Shown here piece after piece: positions 10,205 through 20,262 of a stretch of 64,000 bases of DNA. The notes beneath the pieces are model-generated. The model saw only the letters and a list, made by a program, of their open reading frames with translations, searched no databases and was not told where the DNA came from. Both the position numbers and the translations under genes were made by a program. Location of the stretch: contig NZ_ATYT01000005.1 of NCBI RefSeq assembly GCF_000427825.1, positions 283,599 through 347,598 on the forward strand, written 5' to 3'. This stretch comes from Thermocrispum municipale DSM 44069 (GTDB taxonomy: Bacteria; Actinomycetota; Actinomycetes; Mycobacteriales; Pseudonocardiaceae). Positions within the stretch are counted from its first letter, which is position 1, and the number at the start of each line of letters is the position of its first letter.

Positions 10205-10704
10205 GGGTCTACCTACCGGCGACCGTGAGCATGCTGCGCGAGCTCGCCGCGAAGGGGGAGCTCGCCCCGGTCGACGGCACGGCTTTCGCGCTGACGCCCA
10301 CGTTGCGGGAATTCTACACCGGCGGCACCGACGAGGAGCTGGAGTACATCGCGTTGCTGGAAGCGGCGCGGGCTTCGCTGCGCCTGGTGGCCGCCGAGCT
10401 CGACGCCGGAACCACCGACCCGCCGCGTCGTGCCGTGGTCGCGGCCGACACCGACGCCGTGCAGCTGCGGCCGGATCTGGACTCGGCGGTGGTACGGGTG
10501 TCCGGGGCCGTGCCGATGAGCGCGGTGGCCGCGGTACACGTCGACGCGGCCGAGGCCGAGGAGGCCGTGCGCGCCGCGACCGAGGTCATCGACCAGGCCG
10601 ATCTCGGCGACGACGACGCGGAGTTCGTGCTGGGCGACGCCGAGGACCACGAGCTCGCCTGGTACGCGCCGCAGGAGCTGCCGTTCCTGCTCGAACTGCT
10701 CTGA
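10201..10704 (+). CDS. DUF6912 family protein
   Basis: Acidic protein of 167 residues beginning MRVYLPATVSMLRELAAKGEL, a signature of the actinobacterial DUF6912 family, whose function is unknown. No signal peptide, membrane segment or catalytic motif is seen. The C-terminal half is rich in Asp and Glu (DLGDDDAEFVLGDAEDHEL) and ends ELPFLLELL. ATGA overlap with the acyltransferase gene indicates translational coupling. The pairing is suggestive of a shared lipid-related context, but that is inference. Confidence 0.75.
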   Translation: MRVYLPATVSMLRELAAKGELAPVDGTAFALTPTLREFYTGGTDEELEYIALLEAARASLRLVAAELDAGTTDPPRRAVVAADTDAVQLRPDLDSAVVRVSGAVPMSAVAAVHVDAAEAEEAVRAATEVIDQADLGDDDAEFVLGDAEDHELAWYAPQELPFLLELL

Positions 10705-10708
10705 GTCG

Positions 10709-10724
10709 TTGTTCGGTCGGACAA
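10709..10724. promoter_or_regulatory. Palindrome upstream of pruA, candidate operator
   Basis: TTGTTCG-GT-CGGACAA: 7-bp arms with one mismatch, in the 126-bp gap before the proline catabolic gene. It is a plausible repressor or activator site; the regulator is unknown. Confidence 0.4.
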
Positions 10725-10830
10725 TGCTGCTCAGGTGGCGTAGTCCGAGTGAACAAGCGCGCGGCGGGGTGAGGCGTGCCACGATGGGGGCAAGCCCACA
10801 AGGCACCGGAACCCTCAGGGAGAGAGCGCC

Positions 10831-12459
<1,629 letters not shown>

Positions 12460-12467
12460 CCACGAAC

Positions 12468-12504
12468 GAAAGACCCCGCACCGGTTGTCGGTGCGGGGTC
12501 TTTC
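12468..12504. terminator. Terminator between pruA and the lipoprotein cluster
   Basis: Perfect 15-bp stem GAAAGACCCCGCACC / GGTGCGGGGTCTTTC with a 7-base loop, ending in TTTC. It lies between convergent genes, so it is probably bidirectional. Confidence 0.9.
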
Positions 12505-12528
12505 TCGTTCAGACCGTGATCGGTTCGA

Positions 12529-13446
12529 TCAGTTCGGCGTGCTGGGCGGGGTGGAGCCCATGCCACCCATGCCCGGCATCGAGTCGCTGACCTGGTCCTG
12601 CGGCGGCGCCTGGATGTTGACCGGCGCGCCCCAGTCGGTGTACTTGGCGACCATCTTGGCCTGGTCCATGCCTTCCGGCAGCTGCTGGCCGGACTGGCTG
12701 GCCACGTCCTTCATGATCTTGCCGAGGTTCATCTCGATCTGCACCGGAAGGTTGTCGGCGTTGAGGTAGACGTCCATCGGCACCGAGTCGATGTTCATGC
12801 CCTGCGGCATCTGCTGGCCCATCTTCTGGGCGAGCTTGGCGAAGTCCAGCTCCACCGAGTACTTGGTGGCGGGCTGGCCGTCCACCTCGGTCTGCTCGGT
12901 GGCGTTGATCTTGCCGTTCTCCTTGATCATCTCAAGGGTCTTGGCCGGGTCGGAGAACTCCATCGACTGGCTGAACTGGGCGCCCTGGCCACCCTCCAGC
13001 TGATCGATGGGCATCTTCATCCACGGCTTGGACGCATCGGCACCCGGCATGCCTTCCGGCATCTTGATGTAGACGGTCTTGTCGACCATGACCATCTCCA
13101 TCTTCAGGTCCTTGGGGGCGGACGACCCCGCACCTGGGATGTTCATGTTCATGGTCATGTTCATGGCCATCTTGGTGTTCTCGCCGGCGTACTCGGCTTC
13201 ACCGTCGGCCTTCATGGACAACATCGAGCCCATGGCCATGTCCATGGTGAACTTCGATGTCTTGGCCTTCGCAGTGCCCTCTTTCGCGGCGTTGATGAGG
13301 CTCTGCGCGTCGTTGAAGACACCGCTCTGACCGGTGTTCTGGCTCTGGCCGTTGTCCCCGGTCGGGGTGCCCCCCTCGTTATCGCCGCAGGCGCCGACCG
13401 TCAGCGCCAATGCGAGCGCGCCGGCGGCGATGAGTGCCTTCCGCAT
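12529..13446 (-). CDS. Secreted lipoprotein, paralogue A of a three-gene cluster
   Basis: 305-residue predicted lipoprotein. The signal peptide MRKALIAAGALALALTV ends in the lipobox VGAC with the modified Cys at about residue 20. A Gly/Asn/Gln linker follows, then a Met-rich beta-rich domain (MDMAMGSMLSMKADGEAEYAG, MAMNMTMNMNIPGAGS, VYIKMPEGMPG, ATKYSVELDFAKLAQKMGQQ). The pattern is like the LppX/LprG/LolA-type lipid-carrier lipoproteins of actinobacteria (DUF1396-like), suggesting hydrophobic ligand transport across the periplasm. The C-terminus is Pro/Gly/Met rich. Two paralogues follow upstream on the same strand. The family call is tentative. Confidence 0.8.
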   Translation of the reverse strand: MRKALIAAGALALALTVGACGDNEGGTPTGDNGQSQNTGQSGVFNDAQSLINAAKEGTAKAKTSKFTMDMAMGSMLSMKADGEAEYAGENTKMAMNMTMNMNIPGAGSSAPKDLKMEMVMVDKTVYIKMPEGMPGADASKPWMKMPIDQLEGGQGAQFSQSMEFSDPAKTLEMIKENGKINATEQTEVDGQPATKYSVELDFAKLAQKMGQQMPQGMNIDSVPMDVYLNADNLPVQIEMNLGKIMKDVASQSGQQLPEGMDQAKMVAKYTDWGAPVNIQAPPQDQVSDSMPGMGGMGSTPPSTPN

Positions 13447-13578
13447 GTGGGTCTCCCTCTATGTATTTGCTCGTGTCTGGGCATTGGACGTGCCCGAGCA
13501 CCTGTCAGGTTTCCATGGACTGGAGATCGTGGCGACTCGGGGGTCTGTGTGTTGACGCACCCCGTCCGGGTTCGGCGC

Positions 13579-14448
13579 TCAACCACCCATTCCAGGGATC
13601 GGCTGGTCGCTGATCTCGTCGGCGGGTGGCGCTTCGACCTGGACCTCGTTGCCCCAGTCGGTGAAGTCCATCTGCATGTAGGCCTCGTCGAAGCTCACCC
13701 CGTCGGGAAGATTTCCCTCCCCGCCCGCTTGCTCGATGGCCTGCTCGACCACCTCGCGGAAGTCGATGTACAGCCGCGCGGGCAAGTCCTGCTCGTCCAG
13801 GTAGATGTCGACCGGGATGGCGTCGAGGTCGAACTGCGACATGCCCGGCATGCTCTCCAGGTTGCCGCCGTAGTTCTCCAGCACCTTCTGGAAGTCGACC
13901 TCGAAGCTGTACTTGGTCGCCGAGCGGTTGTTGACCGACACCCCGGTCTCGGTGTCCACCAGTTCGCCGGATTCCTTGAGCATTTCGATCATCTTGCTCG
14001 GGTCGGTGGACTGCAGGTACCTGTCGACGTCGAGGGTCGAGCCGGGCACCTGCTCGGCCACGCTCGTCTTGTGCCACGGCTTGTTCTCGTCGACCATCCC
14101 GCCGGGCAGGTTGGTGGGCAGCTTCAGGTAGAGGTCCTCGCCGATCTGGCGCGCCTCCATCTCCATCGGCTCCGCGCCCCCGCCCAGTGCGCCCACGTCG
14201 ATCGACATGGTCATCTGGGTGCGTGGATCGGAGCTGTCGTAGCTGCTCGCGCCCTCGCCGGTCATGCCGAGCGGGCCGACCTTCATGGTCAGGGTGAAGG
14301 CGGTTGACTTGACTTTCTCCGTGCTGGCCGTCGCGGCCCGGACCAAACTGTCGGCGTCCTGGTACTTGCCGTCACCGACACCGCCGCACGCACTCAGGGC
14401 CAGCGCGAGCGCAAGCCCCCCTGCCGCTGTGATGAGCGCTTTACGCAC
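13579..14448 (-). CDS. Secreted lipoprotein, paralogue B
   Basis: 289-residue predicted lipoprotein. The GTG at 14448 with AGGGAG upstream gives the signal peptide MRKALITAAGGLALALALSACGG with lipobox LSAC. Downstream it shares the same repeat of features as its neighbours: DADSLVRAATASTEKVKSTAF, MEMEARQIGEDLYLKLPTNL, PSKMIEMLKESGELVDTETG, ATKYSFEVDFQKVL, IPVDIYLDEQDLPARLYIDF. A longer frame exists upstream but lacks sense as a signal peptide. It is nearly identical in layout to the frameshifted gene next door, so the two arose by recent tandem duplication. Role: probable LppX/LolA-like lipid or hydrophobic-molecule carrier. Confidence 0.82.
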   Translation of the reverse strand: MRKALITAAGGLALALALSACGGVGDGKYQDADSLVRAATASTEKVKSTAFTLTMKVGPLGMTGEGASSYDSSDPRTQMTMSIDVGALGGGAEPMEMEARQIGEDLYLKLPTNLPGGMVDENKPWHKTSVAEQVPGSTLDVDRYLQSTDPSKMIEMLKESGELVDTETGVSVNNRSATKYSFEVDFQKVLENYGGNLESMPGMSQFDLDAIPVDIYLDEQDLPARLYIDFREVVEQAIEQAGGEGNLPDGVSFDEAYMQMDFTDWGNEVQVEAPPADEISDQPIPGMGG

Positions 14449-14637
14449 GCTGACTCCCTGATGGCGTTGTGATTGTCCGATGTTCTGACGCGTGAAAAGG
14501 GTCATCGGTTTCCTGTACTACGCAATCGGCGCATCCAACGCGTCGCGTCACTGTCCGGCCACGGGAATCGGACGTGCATTCGGGGCCGGCGCGAGCCGCG
14601 CAGCGGCCCTCGCCGACCCCAGCGGCAGGATTTGCGT

Positions 14638-15509
14638 TCAGTTGTCCAATCCGGGAAACGGTTCGTCGCTGATCTCGTCGGCAGGCGGTGGCTCGATGTG
14701 GACCTCGTTGCCCCAGTCGGTGAAGTCCATCTGCATGTAGGCCTCGTCGAAGTTCACCCCGTCGGGCACGGTGTCTTGGCCACCGACCTGCTCGATCATC
14801 TGCTCGAACATCGTGCTGAAGTCGATGCGCACGCGCGCAGGAAGGTCCCGGTCGTCCAGATACACGTCCAGTGGGATGGCGTCCAGCTCGAGCTGGGCAA
14901 GTTCCTCGGCGTTGTCGAGACCGGCGCCGTAGGTCTGCAGCACCTTCCGGAAGTCGACCTCGAACCGGTACTTGGTGGCCGACCGCCCGTTGACCGACGC
15001 CCCGGTCTCGGTGTCCACCAGATCGGCGGATTCCTTGAGCGCCTCGATCATCTTGCTCGGGTCGGTGGATTGCAGGAACTGGTCGACATCCATGTTCCAG
15101 CCGGTCAGCTCGGACAGGGTCGTCCGATACCACGGCTTGCCCTCGTCCGCCGGGGTCCCGGTCAGCTCGCTGGGCATCTTCACGTAGACGTCCTCGCCGA
15201 GCTGGCGCATTTCCAACTCGATGGTGCCGGTGCCGTTGACACCGTTCAGTGCCCCCATGTTCATGGACATGGTCATCATGGAGCGGGGTTCGCCACCTTC
15301 GACGCCGGCCGCACCTTCTCCGGTGGCGGTCACCGGGCCGAACTTCATGGACATGGTGACCGCGTTGGATTCGAACTTCTCGGTGCTGGATTTCGCGGCC
15401 CGGACCAGGCTGTCCGCGTCCTGGTACTTGCCGTCACCGACACCGCCGCATGAACTCAGGGCCAGCGCAAGCGCGAGCCCCCTGCCACCTTGATGAGTGC
15501 TGTCCGCAC
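14638..15509 (-). pseudogene. Secreted lipoprotein, paralogue C, frameshifted in the signal peptide
   Basis: Third copy of the lipoprotein family. Aligned with paralogue B, the GTG at 15509 begins a signal peptide, but a C run on the plus strand at 15478-15482 has five bases where paralogue B has six. Translation from the GTG therefore meets a stop after 17 codons. The lipobox (LSSCGG) and mature domain lie in the next frame, open to 14638 (VDFRKVLQTYG, IPLDVYLDDRDLPARVRID). The only in-frame ATG for that part (15354) would give a cytoplasmic, signal-less product. It is either a pseudogene, a phase-variable homopolymer or a sequencing error. The intact mature sequence favours a recent or artefactual change. 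Confidence 0.8.
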
Positions 15510-15605
15510 GCTGACCCCCAAAGACGTTTCGCTCGTCCGATGACGCGACCCGTGGACCGGGCCGTCGGTCCCGTCCTACGGGGTCGCCGTATCGAACGCG
15601 TCTCG

Positions 15606-16622
15606 TCAGCGTCCGGCGACGGTATCCGTACCGGTTCGCGAGGCCAGCAGTCTGCGCAGCGAGCCGAGCCGCACAGCGGGCACCGCACCCTCGCTGACCA
15701 GCGTGTCCAGCGCACAGTCCGGATCGGTGGGTGGCCCGAGATGCCCGCAGTTCGGTGGGCAGTGTTCGGCCGCCTCGGCGAACTCCTCGAACGACTTCAC
15801 GATGTCGTCCGCGGTCACGTGCGCGAGCCCGAACGACCGCACACCCGGGGTGTCGACGACCCAGCCGCCTTCGTCGCCGGGCAGCGGCAACGCCACGGCT
15901 GCCACCGACGTGTGCCTGCCCTTGCCGACCGCGCTGACCTCGGCGGTGGTCAGGTCCGCGTCCGGGACCAGCCGGTTGACCAGCGTGGACTTACCCACCC
16001 CGGAGTGTCCGACCAGCGCGGTGACGTGCCCGGCGAGCAGCTCGCGCAGCTCGTCCAAGGGATGGTCCACGCTGGTCACCAGCGACGGAACGTTCAAGTC
16101 GGCGTAGTACTCCAGCACCTCGTCCGGGTCGGCCAGGTCCGCCTTGGTCAAGCACAGCACCGGCTGCAAACCACCGGTGTAGCAGGCGACCAGACAGCGG
16201 TCGATGAAACCGGTCCTGGGCGGGGGATCGGCCAACGCGGTGACGATCAGCAGCTGCTCGGCGTTCGCCACCACGACGCGCTCGTAGGGGTCGGTGTCGT
16301 CGGCGGTCCTGCGCAGGACGCTGCGCCGGTCGTGCACCCGAACGATGCGTGCCAACGTGCCCGGCTTGCCGCTGATGTCGCCGACCAGACCGACCGAGTC
16401 ACCGACCACGATCGGCGTGCGACCGAGCTCGCGGGCTCGCATGGCGACGACCAGGCGCTCCGGGTCACCGTCCACAGCGCACGTCCACCGGCCCCGATCC
16501 ACCGCGGTCACCATGGCGGTGACGGCGTCCTCGTGCCGGGGTCGACGTTTGCTACGCGGACGGGACCCACGCCCAGGACGCACCCGTACGTCGGATTCGT
16601 CCAGTCTGGTCCAGTCGCGCAC
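15606..16622 (-). CDS. rsgA: Small ribosomal subunit biogenesis GTPase RsgA
   Basis: Circularly permuted GTPase that checks late 30S subunit assembly. The N-terminal OB domain begins near DVRVRPGRGSRPRSKRRP. The permuted G motifs follow in the order G4 (LCLTKADL), G1 (VGHSGVGKSTLVNRL) and G3 (VVDTPGVRSFG). The C-terminal zinc motif reads HCPPNCGHLG plus a distal Cys (DCALD). The GTG at 16622 (MRDWTRLDESD) matches family starts; an ATG at 16652 is also possible, and neither has a clear ribosome site, so translation may be leaderless. It is divergent from the SRAP gene with about 50 bp between. In many actinobacteria aroA lies between these two; it is absent here. Confidence 0.93.
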   Translation of the reverse strand: MRDWTRLDESDVRVRPGRGSRPRSKRRPRHEDAVTAMVTAVDRGRWTCAVDGDPERLVVAMRARELGRTPIVVGDSVGLVGDISGKPGTLARIVRVHDRRSVLRRTADDTDPYERVVVANAEQLLIVTALADPPPRTGFIDRCLVACYTGGLQPVLCLTKADLADPDEVLEYYADLNVPSLVTSVDHPLDELRELLAGHVTALVGHSGVGKSTLVNRLVPDADLTTAEVSAVGKGRHTSVAAVALPLPGDEGGWVVDTPGVRSFGLAHVTADDIVKSFEEFAEAAEHCPPNCGHLGPPTDPDCALDTLVSEGAVPAVRLGSLRRLLASRTGTDTVAGR

Positions 16623-16671
16623 GGTGGTTACGATAAGCGGCCAGGGTCGCATCGAGCAGAGGAGGACCGCG

Positions 16672-17451
16672 ATGTGTGGGCGTTATGCCGCCACGAAGGA
16701 CCCGGCGACGCTGGTCAAGGAGTTCGACGCGGTCGACAACACGGAGGGAATGGCGCGGCCGGATCACAACGTGGCGCCGACCAAGAACGTCGTCACGGTG
16801 GTCGAACGGCACCCGCGTGACGCCGACGGCTCGGTGCTCGAGGACGAGCCTGCCCAACGCCGGCTCCGCGTCATGCGGTGGGGCCTGGTGCCGTTCTGGG
16901 CCAAGGACAAGTCCATCGGCGCCAAGATGATCAACACGCGGGCGGAGACGGCGGCGAGCAAGCCCGCGTTCCGCAAGGCGCTCAAGCGACACCGCTGCCT
17001 GGTGCCCGCCGACGGCTGGTACGAGTGGCAGCGGCTGGGCGAGAAGAAGGGCAAACAGCCGTACTTCATGACGCCGCGGGACGGCTCGTCGCTGGCGTTC
17101 GCAGGCATCTGGGAGACGTGGCGGGATCCGAAGGAGAAGGACGCGCCGCCGCTGGTCACCTGTTCGGTGCTGACGGTGGACGCGGTCGGCCCGCTCACCG
17201 ACATTCACGACCGGATGCCGCTGGTGCTGTCCAAGGACGCCTGGCGGCAGTGGCTCGACCCGGACCTCGACGACGTCGCCGAGCTGCTGCAGCCGCCGCC
17301 GCTGCAGGTGGTCGACCAGCTCGAGCTGCGTCCGGTGTCGAACAAGGTGAACAGCGTCCGCAACAACGGCCCGGAACTGATCGAGCGGGTGGACCCCGCG
17401 CAGCAGCTGGACGAGGAGCCCGCGCTGTTCGACGCGCCCAATTCGGCATGA
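16672..17451 (+). CDS. SOS response-associated peptidase (SRAP/YedK/HMCES)
   Basis: 259-residue SRAP domain protein. It forms a covalent thiazolidine cross-link with abasic sites in single-stranded DNA, protecting replication forks. The initiator Met is followed by the catalytic Cys2 (MCGRYA). Other conserved parts are HNVAPTKNV, RAETAASKPAFRKALKRHRC, LVPADGWYEWQ with the key Glu, and DIHDRMPLVL with the active His. The ATG at 16672 has GGAGGA 5-10 bases upstream and must be the start, because Cys2 has to be exposed after Met removal. The next gene overlaps by 4 bases. Confidence 0.95.
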   Translation: MCGRYAATKDPATLVKEFDAVDNTEGMARPDHNVAPTKNVVTVVERHPRDADGSVLEDEPAQRRLRVMRWGLVPFWAKDKSIGAKMINTRAETAASKPAFRKALKRHRCLVPADGWYEWQRLGEKKGKQPYFMTPRDGSSLAFAGIWETWRDPKEKDAPPLVTCSVLTVDAVGPLTDIHDRMPLVLSKDAWRQWLDPDLDDVAELLQPPPLQVVDQLELRPVSNKVNSVRNNGPELIERVDPAQQLDEEPALFDAPNSA

Positions 17452-18056
17452 CGCGGATCGCGATCGACACACCGTACGGTCCGGCCGCGGCCGAGCTGCA
17501 CCTGGCGGAGTCGGGGTCGGCAGGCCTCATGCTCGGTCACGGCGCCGGTGGCGGCATCACGTCGGACGACCTGGTCGCGGTCACGCGGGCCGCTCAGGAC
17601 GTCGGCGTGCACGTGGCGCTGGTCGAACAGCCGTATCGGGTGGCAGGAAGACGGAGTCCACCTCCGGCGAAGCGGCTCGACGAGGCGTGGCTGGCGGTCG
17701 CTCAGGCCGTGGCCGACCGGTTCGACGGGGCACCGCTGGTATTCGGCGGTCGCTCGTCCGGTGCGCGGGTGGCCTGCCGTACCGCGGAAGCCGGTGGTGC
17801 GGTCGCGGTGCTGTGCCTGGCGTTTCCGCTGACCCCGCCGTGGAATCCGCAGGCGAGCAGGCAGCCGGAGCTGGACGCGGTGCGGGTTCCGACGCTGGTG
17901 GTGCAGGGCGATGCCGACCATTTCGGGTGTCCTCAGGCCGGTCTCCACCACGAGATCCATGTGGTCAAGGGCAACCATTCACGGTTCGCGGACCTGCCGT
18001 CGGTGGCCCGCTACGTCGGCGAGTGGCTGACACGGGTGGTCCGTCCGGCGCAGTGA
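17448..18056 (+). CDS. Alpha/beta hydrolase family protein (KANL3/Tex30-like)
   Basis: 202-residue small alpha/beta hydrolase. LMLGHGAGGGITSDDL is the oxyanion region, FGGRSSGARVA holds the nucleophile elbow with Ser, VVQGDADHFG supplies the acid, and KGNHSRF the likely His. The pattern is that of the KANL3/Tex30 dienelactone-hydrolase-like group often found beside SRAP genes. ATGA overlap with the SRAP gene shows a two-gene operon. The substrate is unknown. A link to DNA-damage handling is only suggested by the pairing. Confidence 0.8.
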   Translation: MTRIAIDTPYGPAAAELHLAESGSAGLMLGHGAGGGITSDDLVAVTRAAQDVGVHVALVEQPYRVAGRRSPPPAKRLDEAWLAVAQAVADRFDGAPLVFGGRSSGARVACRTAEAGGAVAVLCLAFPLTPPWNPQASRQPELDAVRVPTLVVQGDADHFGCPQAGLHHEIHVVKGNHSRFADLPSVARYVGEWLTRVVRPAQ

Positions 18057-18110
18057 CGCCTCATCGTGACGTTGCACGCTTAGGGGACATCCGCTTGGCA
18101 ATGCCCTGAC

Positions 18111-19427
18111 GTGGGCAGCTACCGTCGAGGTGTGTTGCGGATCAAGTCGAGACTGACCTCGTGGTTGACGCGGCTGTACCTGGCCAGGGCCGGACGCCGT
18201 GGGTTCAACCTGGAGAAGTTGCCGGAGCCGGCGCTGGTGCCGCTGCGGCGCAACGGCCTGGATCCGATCGAGAACCTGGGGGACATCCGCCGTCGTGAGC
18301 CGGTGAGCAGGCTACCCGTCCCGTTCGGTGTGAACATCTGGCTGGTCACCGGATATCCGGAGGCCAGGGCGGTGCTGAGCAACGTCAAGGCGTTCAGCAA
18401 CGACTTCGGCAACCTGGTCGGCAAGGCGCCAGGGGCCACCGCGGAGCAGAACCCAGGCGGTCTCGGCTTCGCGGATCCGCCGCACCACACCCGGCTGCGC
18501 AAGATGCTGCAGCCGGAGTTCACCGCGCGCAGGCTCAAGCGCCTGACGCCGAACATCGACGCGATCATCAAGCGGCAGTTGGACGAGATGGACGCGGCGG
18601 GCAAGGACGGTCGACCGGTCGATCTGGTCGAGCACTTCGCACTGCCGATCCCGTCGCTGGTGATCTGTGACCTGCTCGGCGTCGACTACGGCAGGCGCGA
18701 CGAGTTCCAGCGCCTGGCCATGCAGCGATTCGACCTGCTCGGCGGGTCGATGGGTTCGCTCGGCGCGATCTCCGAGTCGCTCGACTTCCTGCTCGGGGTG
18801 GTGCGCGAACAGCGTAAGAACCCCGGCGACGACCTGCTCGGCATGATCATCCGCGAGCACGGCGACGACATCGAGGACCGGGAGCTCGCCGGTCTGGCCG
18901 ACGGCGTGCTCACCGGCGGCTTCGAAACCACCGCCAGCATGCTGGCGCTCGGCACCATGGTGGTGCTGCGTGACGCCGAAGCCCGCAGGATCGTGCTCGA
19001 CGGCAACGCCGAGGACCCCGCCGTGCAGCGCTTCGTCGAGGAGTTGCTGCGCTACCTGACCGTGGTGCAGGTGGCGTTCCCGCGGTTCGCCAGGGAGGAC
19101 ATCCAGGTCGGCGACAAGCTGATCAAGGAGGGCGACATGGTGGTCGTGTCGCTCAGCGGGGCGGACCGGCACGAGTCGCTCGGCGAGAACATGGACTCCT
19201 TCGACGCCGGACGAGAGCCGACCCAGCACCTGGCGTTCGGCTGGGGTCCGCACCGGTGCGTCGGCGCCGAACTGGCGAAGATGGAGCTGCGTGCGGCGTT
19301 CCCCGCGCTGCTGCAGCGCTTCCCGGACATGCGACTGGCGACACCGGAGGAGCAACTGGAGTTCCGGCAAGCATCGATCGTCTACGGGGTCGAGTCGCTG
19401 CCCGCGGTCCTGCGCCCGAACGACTAG
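18111..19427 (+). CDS. Cytochrome P450
   Basis: 438-residue soluble bacterial class I P450. The I-helix oxygen-binding motif is GGFETTASML, the K-helix ExxR is ELLR in VEELLRYLTVVQ, and the heme loop is FGWGPHRCVGAEL with the Cys thiolate ligand. GLGFADPPHHTRLRKML is the conserved C-helix region. The first GTG is at 18111; a start slightly downstream at the GTG/TTG pair near 18132 is also possible. No ferredoxin or reductase gene is adjacent, so electrons must come from elsewhere. The substrate cannot be inferred; no biosynthetic cluster surrounds it. Confidence 0.93.
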   Translation: MGSYRRGVLRIKSRLTSWLTRLYLARAGRRGFNLEKLPEPALVPLRRNGLDPIENLGDIRRREPVSRLPVPFGVNIWLVTGYPEARAVLSNVKAFSNDFGNLVGKAPGATAEQNPGGLGFADPPHHTRLRKMLQPEFTARRLKRLTPNIDAIIKRQLDEMDAAGKDGRPVDLVEHFALPIPSLVICDLLGVDYGRRDEFQRLAMQRFDLLGGSMGSLGAISESLDFLLGVVREQRKNPGDDLLGMIIREHGDDIEDRELAGLADGVLTGGFETTASMLALGTMVVLRDAEARRIVLDGNAEDPAVQRFVEELLRYLTVVQVAFPRFAREDIQVGDKLIKEGDMVVVSLSGADRHESLGENMDSFDAGREPTQHLAFGWGPHRCVGAELAKMELRAAFPALLQRFPDMRLATPEEQLEFRQASIVYGVESLPAVLRPND

Positions 19428-19540
19428 CGGGCCTGGTCAGCCCGGGCGGCCCAGCGCCGTCTGCCCGTCAACTGCGCGGACCGGCACGCTCGGCCCTGGC
19501 CGATCGACCGGGAAACCAACAGAACAAGGTGCCCGGCAAA

Positions 19541-20017
19541 CTAGCTCGCGATCGCCGCGACCGTCGCCGACGTCACCGCGATCAAGTCCGCCGGAGCCAG
19601 CTCGATCTCGAGCCCGCGCCTGCCCGCCGAGCAGTACACCGTCGGCCAGTCGTGCACCGACTCGTCGACGACCAGCGGTAGCCGGCTGCGTTGCCCGAGG
19701 GGCGAAATGCCGCCCACTACGTATCCGGCGGCGCGTTGCGCCGCCGCGGGATCGGCCATCTTCGCCCGCTTGCCACCGGCTGCCGCCGCCAGCGCCTTGA
19801 GGTTCAGCTGGTGCGTCACCGGCACTACGCCGACGGTGAGCTTGCCGTCGACCTCGGCCACCAGCGTCTTGAACACGCGCCCGGGCTCGACGCCGAGGGC
19901 CTCGGCGGCTTCCAGTCCGTACGACTCCGCCGCCGGGTCGTGCTCGTAGGCGTGCACCGAGTGTTTGATCTTGCGTTTGGCCAGCATCGTGGTGGCCGGG
20001 GTGCCTTTGCCCGCCAT
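19541..20017 (-). CDS. ybaK: Cys-tRNA(Pro)/Cys-tRNA(Cys) deacylase YbaK/EbsC
   Basis: 158-residue YbaK-type editing protein that hydrolyses mischarged Cys-tRNA(Pro) in trans. Typical N-terminus [22 protein letters not shown]. The catalytic Lys is in [35 protein letters not shown]-like [31 protein letters not shown] and the closing [19 protein letters not shown] fit the family over its full length. It is transcribed away from the divergent sigR promoter region. Nothing unusual. Confidence 0.93.
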   Translation of the reverse strand: MAGKGTPATTMLAKRKIKHSVHAYEHDPAAESYGLEAAEALGVEPGRVFKTLVAEVDGKLTVGVVPVTHQLNLKALAAAAGGKRAKMADPAAAQRAAGYVVGGISPLGQRSRLPLVVDESVHDWPTVYCSAGRRGLEIELAPADLIAVTSATVAAIAS

Positions 20018-20046
20018 GGATGCGCAGCCTAGCCAGCACCGGCGCG

Positions 20047-20073
20047 GGGAATTTCCGCCGGGCCCGCGGCGTT
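20047..20073 (+). promoter_or_regulatory. SigR/SigH-type autoregulatory promoter of sigR
   Basis: GGGAAT at 20047-20052, exactly 18 bases, then GTT at 20071-20073, a perfect match to the actinobacterial SigR/SigH consensus. It lies upstream of sigR itself. Transcription would start near 20080, only a few bases before an in-frame GTG at 20083. Confidence 0.8.
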
Positions 20074-20262
20074 GTATCCGGCGTGATCACCGAAACCCGG
20101 CCGACCAACCCGCGAGGGCAATCTCGTCGTGCTTCGAAGCGCGGTCCGGCCACACCGCGCGTATCCTCGGCACCGTCGTCGGCGAGCCCGGGGACGGGCC
20201 TGGGGACGCATCACGAGTGCACGGTGCGTCGTGGGCCGGGAGCGGCAACGGAAAGGACCGGT

